A DNA stretch of 14,500 nucleotides, taken from positions 10,297,792-10,312,291 of the forward strand of contig CM022674.1 of assembly GCA_012295275.1 (NCBI GenBank). Reading direction: 5' to 3'. This stretch comes from Chrysomallon squamiferum. Its lineage: Eukaryota; Mollusca; Gastropoda; Neomphalida; Peltospiridae. Of the stretch, positions 12,301 through 14,500 are shown piece after piece; within the stretch, counting starts at the first letter, position 1, and each line of letters opens with the position of its first letter. Under the pieces are notes generated by a model. The model was not told where the DNA came from, searched no databases, and saw only the letters and a program-made list of their open reading frames with translations. Both the position numbers and the translations under genes were made by a program.

Positions 12301-12384
12301 ACCCACGTGACCCTCATCGCCATCTTCATCTTTACCTTTCCAGTCAGGACCTCGGACTACGCGAATACCGAGATTTACTGACAT
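1046..12384 (-). CDS. MIB-like protein with ankyrin repeats and a C-terminal PARP catalytic domain (18 exons, complete stop, one unresolved junction)
   Basis: Spliced coding segments, 5' to 3' on the minus strand: 12384-12180, 11986-11840, 11069-10963, 10490-10314, 10010-9847, 9573-9463, 9150-9046, 8526-8319, 7757-7636, 7408-7260, 7027-6871, 5809-5649, 5297-5168, 3341-3239, 2594-2512, 2328-2180, 1935-1714, 1463-1046. Together they give about 972 codons. Domains by approximate residue: MIB/HERC2 1-70, ZZ finger 74-115, MIB/HERC2 about 130-195, MIB repeats 220-380, linker 380-425, ankyrin repeats 429-758, PARP catalytic domain 775-972. All introns are GT-AG and phases agree everywhere except exon 2/3. 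MIB1 and MIB2 are RING E3 ligases that ubiquitinate Notch ligands; this protein keeps their recognition architecture but ends in an ADP-ribosyltransferase domain with no RING. I infer a substrate-recruiting, cytosolic or endosome-associated ADP-ribosyltransferase. No signal peptide or membrane segment is seen. It is not an orthologue of either MIB in the strict sense. Confidence 0.9.
1714..1935 (-). CDS. Exon 17: PARP catalytic domain, N-terminal part
   Basis: Joined in phase 2 (split Arg), it runs RIAKNVKQTRNQPYDELLPS, then YWDTM, a D-S-E-E-F segment, and IKRIQNVDMWRQF. PSYWDTM and I-x-R-I-Q-N-x-x-x-W-x-x-F are the conserved opening of the PARP7/10-15-like catalytic domain. Acceptor TATTCACAG. 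The donor is GTTGT/GTAAGT, a strong site that gives phase 2. Confidence 0.95.
2180..2328 (-). CDS. Exon 16: last ankyrin repeats (about residues 711-759)
   Basis: Reads IGANSAANDETYEIKACLVE, then NGADIDIKNNQGRSPLDLVE, then HPETKAMFK. The extra residues between TALHIA (exon 15) and ACLVENGA lengthen this repeat. SPLDL is the typical final Mind bomb ankyrin motif. The donor is AAACG/GTAAAT; without splicing, an in-frame TAA comes directly after the CGG codon, so intron retention would give a protein without the PARP domain. Confidence 0.93.
2401..2473. repeat. (CT)n microsatellite in intron 15
   Basis: Seventy-three bases of uninterrupted CT, about 70 bases from the acceptor of exon 16. In the pre-mRNA it is a GA tract and so cannot act as the polypyrimidine tract. 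Confidence 0.97.
2512..2594 (-). CDS. Exon 15: ankyrin repeat (about residues 683-710)
   Basis: Eighty-three bases reading (G)ADINAQDKDGNTALHIAQ followed by SNERTNIST. TALHIA marks the repeat. Acceptor ATTTTATTTTCAG sits beside a long ATT (sense-strand) microsatellite; donor ACT/GTAAGT is strong. Phase 1 in, phase 0 out. Confidence 0.93.
2605..2669. repeat. (AAT)n microsatellite in intron 14
   Basis: About 21 AAT units ending roughly ten bases from the acceptor of exon 15. In the sense strand it is an ATT run leading into ATTTTATTTTCAG. Confidence 0.96.
2924..3019. repeat. Three tandem 32-bp copies inside a GTAT-rich tract
   Basis: Copies begin at 2924, 2956 and 2988; each reads GGATATGTTTATGTACGTAT followed by GTATGTGTATGT, with one change in the third copy. 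They lie within a degenerate (GTAT)n stretch running from about 2910 to 3190. A 113-codon frame across it is repeat-derived. Confidence 0.9.
3239..3341 (-). CDS. Exon 14: ankyrin repeat (about residues 649-682)
   Basis: Reads GKADVNSISKENQTPLHMAV, then CLKIVELLIAKG. TPLHMA and IVELLIAKGA are canonical. Acceptor ATATTTCAG. The donor G/GTTAAA is weak, but the phase-1 join to exon 15 restores KGADINAQDKDG without a gap, so I am confident in it. Confidence 0.92.
3500..5010. repeat. Pyrimidine-rich minisatellite, period about 29-32 bp
   Basis: Roughly fifty degenerate copies of a unit like CACTCTCTTTCTCTCCCTAT plus ACTCYCTCT. Exact 29-bp spacing is visible around 4018-4075; elsewhere units of about 30-32 bp occur. 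Because TAA, TAG and TGA are rare in such sequence, two plus-strand frames stay open for 464 and 494 codons, giving Ser/Leu/Tyr/Pro-rich periodic translations. I do not regard these as genes. Confidence 0.93.
4771..4994. repeat. Tandem duplication of a 112-bp block within the minisatellite
   Basis: Positions 4771-4882 and 4883-4994 are almost identical (for example T at 4803 versus C at 4915, plus a change near the end), much closer to each other than to other units. It is a recent higher-order duplication of several basic units. Confidence 0.88.
5168..5297 (-). CDS. Exon 13: ankyrin repeats (about residues 605-648)
   Basis: Continues K-FVTFLMKHHPDIVNSPTKE, then LFPLHIAAVNGFYDLATTLINV, a clear ankyrin repeat. 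The donor chosen is AATGTT/GTATGT because it gives phase 0 and makes the next exon read INVGKADVNS, normal ankyrin spacing. Reading on past this donor stays open for about 25 codons, so an extended exon cannot be excluded, but it would break the repeat. Confidence 0.9.
5463..5480. repeat. Short (TTTC)n tract in intron 12
   Basis: About four and a half TTTC units. The surrounding intron (5298-5648, 351 bp) is AT-rich; open frames on both strands here are unrelated to the exons and show no domain. Confidence 0.85.
5649..5809 (-). CDS. Exon 12: ankyrin repeats (about residues 552-604)
   Basis: Reads DNRGNTPLHYAITSGDSDVI, then a shortened helix pair and a second, more divergent repeat with NPFHVACSEMCGET. 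Acceptor T8CAG, donor ACAAA/GTAAGT, phase 2. Confidence 0.93.
5884..6303. repeat. 28-bp tandem repeat, exactly 15 units, with a 56-bp higher-order period
   Basis: Every unit starts with a variant of RTTAATTCAAC at 5884, 5912, 5940 and so on to 6276, with no length change in 420 bases. Six central units (5968-6135) alternate two types, ACACGTAACAGTTGTCCGT and ACGCGTGATACATGCTAGT, forming three nearly identical 56-bp dimers. Flanking units are more diverged, the usual picture of homogenisation by unequal exchange from the centre of an array. Confidence 0.95.
6666..6757. repeat. Poly(A) run of 43 followed by TAA and CAA repeats
   Basis: An uninterrupted A tract at 6666-6708 runs into (TAA)n, (CAA)n and (TAA)n. 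It may be the tail of a plus-strand retroposon, but no body or target duplication could be identified to its left. Confidence 0.85.
6871..7027 (-). CDS. Exon 11: ankyrin repeats (about residues 500-551)
   Basis: Completes the preceding repeat with NHDNIVKLLLENQAEK, then a further repeat NAKTNMMWTPMHIAVERKSV and CLKVLIEAGCDPNIQ. TPMHIA and VLIEAG are canonical. Acceptor CTGCCGCAG, donor CAG/GTAATA, phase 0. Confidence 0.94.
7260..7408 (-). CDS. Exon 10: ankyrin repeats (about residues 450-499)
   Basis: Contains VNGTFEGVAAIHMASMRGNF followed by EVVAYLFDLRVDI, then the start of the next repeat DLCDNSNFTPLHYAAFG. TPLHYAA is the ankyrin signature. Acceptor GTGTAG, donor TTTGG/GTAAGT, phase 2. Confidence 0.94.
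7489..7517. repeat. (CTT)n microsatellite in intron 9
   Basis: About nine CTT units. The small intron (7409-7635) shows nothing else. Confidence 0.92.
7636..7757 (-). CDS. Exon 9: linker helix and entry to the ankyrin domain
   Basis: Joins in phase 1 to give DLCESFYRLLTADSRDFQTR, then FIKAASCSDLETLGELAEQAD. The second part has the A-A-x-x-x-D-L-E-x-x-x-x-L pattern of the first, capping ankyrin repeat in Mind bomb proteins. Acceptor TTATTACAG, donor GAC/GTATGT, phase 0. Confidence 0.9.
7946..8028. repeat. (AG)n microsatellite in intron 8
   Basis: Eighty-three uninterrupted bases of alternating A and G. In the transcript it is a CU tract. Confidence 0.97.
8112..8148. repeat. (CA)n microsatellite, degenerate extension to about 8305
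   Basis: Pure CA to 8148, then CA-rich sequence with TA, GA and CG substitutions up to the exon 8 donor region. Confidence 0.93.
8319..8526 (-). CDS. Exon 8: end of the second MIB repeat and Ser/Thr-rich linker
   Basis: It reads FVGKQGKVVSIDKDNDLLVK, then FSNPEAQYTFSPVV, a classic MIB-repeat ending (G-K-V, D-x-D-x-L-V-F, W/Y-x-F-x-P). A Ser/Thr-rich linker of about 30 residues (residues ~380-408) follows, probably flexible. Acceptor TTGTTTCAG, donor CAG/GTATTA, phase 1. Confidence 0.93.
8527..9045 (-). other. Intron 7, AT-rich, no coding signal
   Basis: 519 bp with an A run around 8773-8791 and TTTATTTATATGTA-type degenerate repeats from about 8850 to 9020. No exon or mobile element is supported. 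Confidence 0.75.
9046..9150 (-). CDS. Exon 7: second MIB repeat, N-terminal half
   Basis: Thirty-five codons in phase 0: LHSFSVGDIVQIIDDVDVVK, then LLQISHGGWTATMSQ. VGD-x-V and the near-invariant GHGGW-x-x-x-M of MIB repeats (here SHGGWTATM) are present. Acceptor TTCTTTAG, donor CAG/GTAAAC. It is too short for a simple ORF search and was recognised from its motif. Confidence 0.93.
9314..9344. repeat. (TG)n microsatellite in intron 6
   Basis: About fifteen TG units. The rest of the 312-bp intron (9151-9462) is AT-rich and featureless, apart from a T run near 9214. Confidence 0.94.
9463..9573 (-). CDS. Exon 6: first MIB repeat, C-terminal half
   Basis: Thirty-seven codons in phase 0, reading YIREAGTVTESDDVHDWAMV and then QYQDSKSWRIVKSVLTV. 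G-x-V, V-x-Y and a W-x-x-x-x-x-x-L strand fit the second half of a MIB repeat. The acceptor is TTGTTGTAG and the donor is GTG/GTAGGT. The reading depends on the splice because the longest unspliced frame across this stretch is a different one. Confidence 0.85.
9581..9846. repeat. Imperfect trinucleotide tract (AAT/GAT/AAC) filling intron 5
   Basis: Almost the entire intron between exons 5 and 6 is triplet repeats, which create hydrophobic Ile/Leu/Val frames on the minus strand that I reject as coding. The tract abuts the exon 5 donor and lies close to the exon 6 acceptor. Confidence 0.9.
9847..10010 (-). CDS. Exon 5: first MIB repeat, N-terminal half
   Basis: It reads DVEAKMIQVKVGDKVSVNVN and later WSEEMTEW. 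VGDKV, L-E-T-F-K-x-I-Q and W-x-x-x-M are the conserved start of a MIB repeat, the module that with MIB/HERC2 binds ligand tails in Mind bomb proteins. About a dozen extra residues (LEEILIVIELMS) precede the junction; the family normally goes from M-x-x-Y/L straight into the glycine-rich strand. The donor TCG/GTATTA runs directly into a trinucleotide repeat. The phase is 0. Confidence 0.88.
10246..10305. repeat. Pentanucleotide array (ATAAC/GTAAC)n in intron 4
   Basis: About a dozen five-base units of CATAA or CGTAA type, ending eight bases from the exon 4 donor. The rest of the intron carries related GGTTA/GGTAA-type motifs near 10040-10145 (taggtta, aggtaag), perhaps decayed units. Confidence 0.85.
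10314..10490 (-). CDS. Exon 4: end of the second MIB/HERC2 domain
   Basis: It joins in phase 1 to complete DGG and continues NVGSVETFHRSGVVDVQWFF, then a Y-R-x-G-x-x-G-K-x-D segment (YRAGKEGKLDII), the usual last strand of a MIB/HERC2 domain. A linker (QGWKYLQNHLPVLG) follows. The acceptor is TTCCTAG and the donor is TTTTAG/GTAAGC. The pentanucleotide array in the next intron begins just beyond the donor. Confidence 0.93.
10491..10962 (-). other. Intron 3, AAC-rich
   Basis: 472 bp. From about 10505 to 10720 the plus strand is a degenerate AAC/AAAC/AAATA repeat, giving Val/Leu/Phe-rich frames on the minus strand that mimic membrane segments. No exon is supported here. Confidence 0.8.
10963..11069 (-). 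CDS. Exon 3: start of the second MIB/HERC2 domain
   Basis: The exon follows an ATTATTCAG acceptor and reads IGVPPRFECRHLQSYGIFET, then AMVIPGPHWKYGTEDG. This aligns with the Mind bomb segment in which VPPR, GIF, and a V.RGPDW.WG..DGG motif open the second MIB/HERC2 domain. RGPDW is changed here to PGPHW. It ends phase 1 at G/GTAAGC. The first base (C) belongs to a codon whose other two bases must come from an upstream exon not yet identified. Confidence 0.88.
11073..11111. repeat. (AAT)n-(AAC)n microsatellite beside the exon 3 acceptor
   Basis: Sense strand (TTG)n-(ATT)n leads straight into ATTATTCAG. It encodes the leucine run that would be included if an upstream acceptor were used. Confidence 0.93.
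11168..11193. repeat. (AAT)n microsatellite in intron 2
   Basis: About eight uninterrupted AAT units; minus-strand frames through it give a tyrosine run. Confidence 0.92.
11242..11279. repeat. (AT)n tract in intron 2
   Basis: Alternating TA with one CC interruption near 11253. Confidence 0.9.
11351..11358. repeat. Left 8-bp target-site duplication of the MITE
   Basis: GTCTATAC, identical to 11671-11678 at the other side of the element. Perfect identity suggests either a fairly recent insertion or selection-free chance preservation of a short sequence. Confidence 0.88.
11359..11670. mobile_element. hAT-type non-autonomous DNA transposon (MITE), 312 bp
   Basis: The left end TAGTGATTCCCAACC and the reverse complement of the right end, CAGTGTTTCCCAACC, match at 13 of 15 bases and have the CAGTG-TTCCCAACC form typical of hAT terminal inverted repeats. 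The element is flanked by a perfect 8-bp direct repeat GTCTATAC at 11351-11358 and 11671-11678, the length hAT transposases generate. The interior contains GCGGAGCCC-type subterminal blocks in inverted orientation and no transposase reading frame. It sits inside intron 2 of the MIB-PARP gene. An ORF crossing its right end is fortuitous. Confidence 0.9.
11671..11678. repeat. Right 8-bp target-site duplication of the MITE
   Basis: GTCTATAC, the second copy of the direct repeat that flanks the 312-bp element. Confidence 0.88.
11840..11986 (-). CDS. Exon 2: ZZ-type zinc finger
   Basis: Residues 69-117 with one base left over. It starts at a TATTACAG acceptor and completes the split glycine of exon 1 to read GVTQDGFKC. 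Three Cys-x2-Cys pairs (CNAC, CAEC, CTRC) are followed by HEPTH, which supplies the His pair, so all ligands of a C6H2 ZZ finger that binds two zinc ions are present. The motif G-M-x-W-K-C resembles the family GMRWKC. In Mind bomb proteins this finger lies between the two MIB/HERC2 domains, exactly as here. The donor read is TTTTTAC/GTAAAC (phase 1), which does not match the next exon I found. Confidence 0.9.
12180..12384 (-). CDS. Exon 1: start codon and N-terminal MIB/HERC2 domain
   Basis: Residues 1-68 plus one base. The protein opens with MSVNLGIRVVRGPDWKGKDE, followed by GDEGHVGTV and later LLIFDNAPA, the signature of the first Mind bomb MIB/HERC2 domain (RVVRGPDW, GHVGTV, a W-D beta strand, LL.FDNAP). 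The start is chosen because family members begin only a few residues before this RVVRGPDW motif. The exon ends phase 1 at a CCG/GTACGA donor. In MIB1/MIB2 this domain takes part in binding the Notch-ligand tail; ligand binding here is untested. Confidence 0.93.
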
Positions 12385-12388
12385 TTTT

Positions 12389-12390
12389 CT
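12389..12390 (-). other. Splice acceptor four bases upstream of the start codon
   Basis: Reading the minus strand, a pyrimidine/A-T stretch ending TATTACAG lies immediately before AAAAATG. This predicts that the first coding exon begins with only four bases of 5' UTR and that the remaining 5' UTR sits in one or more exons further right, either within 12400-14500 or beyond the window. Confidence 0.55.
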
Positions 12391-12539
12391 GTAATAGTAA
12401 TAATAATAAGAAGATGAATATTATTTTCAGCATTGTTAAGATATAATAATACACGTTTGCAATAATGATATTCAAAAATTAACATTATCTATCTGTCTAC
12501 AGATGCGTGTGTGCGCGTATATGTGTGTTTTACGAACAT

Positions 12540-12765
12540 CTACTGCTGCTACAACTGCTTCTACTACTACTAATGTGAAAGTGCTAATACTACTAACGCT
12601 ACTAATACTACTACAGCTGCAACTATATACTATTAGCTACTACTATCACACTGACATTACTACTCTAGCTTATGATCCTACCATTACTTCCACTATTACA
12701 ACAACAGTACTACTGCTATTACTCCTACTTCTCCTCGTCCTAATGCTCCTGTTAGAAGTAGCAGA
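12540..12765. repeat. Degenerate ACT/CTA trinucleotide tract
   Basis: Irregular CTACTGCTGCTACAACTGCT-like sequence. The 89-codon plus-strand frame across it is Thr/Leu-rich because of the repeat. Confidence 0.85.
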
Positions 12766-13106
12766 AACATAATTAACCTGCAGGTAGGAAGAGTTCATTC
12801 AAAATTTCAGACATACTGAATATCATTTTTAAGTATATCATTTCTAGCAGGCCCTCAAAAGAAGAATTTTGTAAATTTGATAAGTAGTTTGTGCGCTACG
12901 TCAGATCAAAGATGCCAAAGGGTCCGATTTTTGAGAATCAGTGAGCCAGTAATTACGTTACATCTTGAAGCAAAGGTGGCACTAGAAAAATCAAATTTCT
13001 GTTCTTATACATTTATGTTTCTAGTTTCAACAATTTTTATCCAAAGACTATAAAAGTTAACTATCAACATTTTATTATTGTCCAACATAATAACCTTGAC
13101 ATTATT

Positions 13107-13129
13107 TGCATGCATGCACATGCATGCAT
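13107..13129. repeat. (TGCA)n self-complementary tract
   Basis: TGCATGCATGCACATGCATG and three further bases; each unit is palindromic and alternates purine and pyrimidine. Confidence 0.9.
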
Positions 13130-14268
13130 CCCATCTCTCAACACAGAAAGTAAAATTAATGTATTGCTACCGCAACATTTAAAAACTAATTTATATATAG
13201 AAGATCCCCAGCTTATAAAGATAAATAATTATGTATTGTATAGAGTATAATGTATACTAATATTATTGTAACAATAGTGTCCAACTATGTAAGACCAATA
13301 GACGAATACAATGCAACACCCCTAACAAATATGGAATAAATTTGCCCACCATTTTGAAAGAAGCAGCGGAGCGTTCCATTATAGTATTGAAGGGAGTTAA
13401 TATTTTCAAAAATTACGCTGAAGTTTTAATAAATACCAAATAATTATTCATACATAAAATGAATAACATTAAACAAAACTAGATTTGTAAACCGTCAGGG
13501 ATTACACAATGACAATTAATCGTCTTCTGAATTATAAAAGCTATTTTCACTCTTGCAGACGACAAATCTGCCATAATAATATTTGTTCGCCGCATGTTCG
13601 ATATATCGGTTCTGAAACTTTGCAAGTAGTACTTTAGCCCTACATTATTTTAATCTAGAACTAATATATACTTGTTCAGAAGATATTTTTTTTACATAAT
13701 AGGAATAGTGATATCAATTTACTGACATTTTTATCCAGGAAAAAATTTCGTTTTTTCTTCGAGTGATTACAGGCTAAAAATAACTGTGACGTTGTTCTCA
13801 CTATGATCACGTAAAGCAGACAGGATTTTCCTTCAGTCGTTTGTTGAAGTGAACAGGTATTTGGCGGCACAAAAAAATGGAAACGCGCGTGTCGATTCAC
13901 TTACTGTTTTATTTGTTTTATATATCTAAAACACAGTATTAATAACATATCACAATTACAGTAATATAGTTTAATGACATTTAATGAACAGTTTTGTTAA
14001 TTGCTGTAAATAATATCAAAGCTCATTATATAGAATTTGAACTAAAAACGATGAGCTATTATCGGTAAAAGAAAGCAATTCGCCAGACGTCATCTGGGTT
14101 TAGCGAACTCGCTACTGCAAGTTAACTACCTAAATCTTGTATGTCTGTGGGTTTAAAAAATAAATATACAACAGGTTCTTTCATTAACAGCATCAGCTCG
14201 ACTCCACATAGGTTGCCTCAAGTCGTATTCTATAAGGTGAAAATATTTCTTATAATTATTTTCAAGCA

Positions 14269-14317
14269 TGTGTGTGTGTGTGCCTTTGTGCAAGTGTGTG
14301 TGTGTGTCTGTGTGTGT
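14269..14317. repeat. Interrupted (GT)n microsatellite
   Basis: GT units with interruptions CCTTTGTGCAA and TC. The 63-codon frame ending here is not credible. Confidence 0.92.
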
Positions 14318-14500
14318 AAACGTTGTTTTTAACCTTGGAATCAGACACGAGAATATTAGTAGATAATTAGTCTCCGGATTTAATTACTGTTTAATTTTTC
14401 TAATCGTCATTTGCGTTTCTTGACATATTTCACCAATGCGTGACCATGTTAAACTTGTGATTACTTTTTAAAATTAACTGCAAAACGTAATTAAATTACA

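Larger units (their letters stand above)
12389..14500. other. Upstream intron or 5' flank without a recognisable gene
   Basis: 2.1 kb of AT-rich sequence. It contains an ACT/CTG-type degenerate trinucleotide tract (about 12540-12760), a TGCA run (13107-13129) and a GT tract (14269-14317). One minus-strand GTAAGT donor-like site lies near 13899, but no coding frame or convincing 5' UTR exon can be assigned. The short open frames show no domain. Confidence 0.5.

Noticed and set aside
1046-12384. The gene as a pseudogene
   Set aside because: One phase mismatch exists, but all other junctions, zinc ligands, ankyrin signatures, the PARP His and Tyr and a clean stop are intact, so a missed microexon is more likely.
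12503-12772. 89-codon plus-strand frame
   Set aside because: Composition is set by a degenerate ACT repeat, giving Thr and Leu runs.
13676-13900. 74-codon minus-strand frame as an upstream exon
   Set aside because: No known domain, no family similarity to the N-terminus of Mind bomb proteins, and the ATG at 12384 already matches the family start; only a non-coding 5' exon is expected upstream.

Overview
The window is animal nuclear DNA: AT-rich, with GT-AG introns and short phase-compatible exons, and dense in microsatellites and minisatellites. No bacterial or viral gene is visible. The repeat-laden introns and the MIB-like gene family point to a lophotrochozoan, most plausibly a mollusc and perhaps a cephalopod. 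That placement is inference and is not proven by the sequence.

Nearly everything that can be supported is one minus-strand gene spanning 12384 down to 1046. I could splice 18 coding exons by hand. In order they encode an N-terminal MIB/HERC2 domain, a ZZ zinc finger, a second MIB/HERC2 domain, two MIB repeats, about nine or ten ankyrin repeats, and a complete C-terminal PARP (ADP-ribosyltransferase) catalytic domain ending in a stop codon. The first four modules are the layout of Mind bomb (MIB1/MIB2) E3 ubiquitin ligases. The RING fingers that normally end those ligases are absent, and a PARP domain takes their place. Sixteen of the seventeen exon junctions agree in phase. Exon 2 to exon 3 does not, and probably hides a microexon. 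The 18 exons sum to about 972 codons. Residue numbers below ignore the missing piece and shift slightly after about residue 118.

Layout by region: 1-1045 holds 3' flank with simple repeats, a possible short 3' UTR and a poly(A) signal at 936-941. 1046-1935 is the PARP domain (exons 18 and 17). 2180-7757 carries the ankyrin repeats and their linker (exons 16 to 9), separated by introns holding a 1.5 kb pyrimidine-rich minisatellite and a 15-copy 28-bp tandem repeat. 8319-10010 is the MIB-repeat block (exons 8 to 5). 10314-12384 encodes the two MIB/HERC2 domains and the ZZ finger (exons 4 to 1), and intron 2 holds a 312-bp hAT-type MITE with a perfect 8-bp target duplication. 12389-14500 is the upstream intron or 5' flank; no coding exon is visible there.

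Inferred role: the MIB and ankyrin modules would select and position a substrate, and the C-terminal domain would attach ADP-ribose, probably a single unit, in place of ubiquitin.
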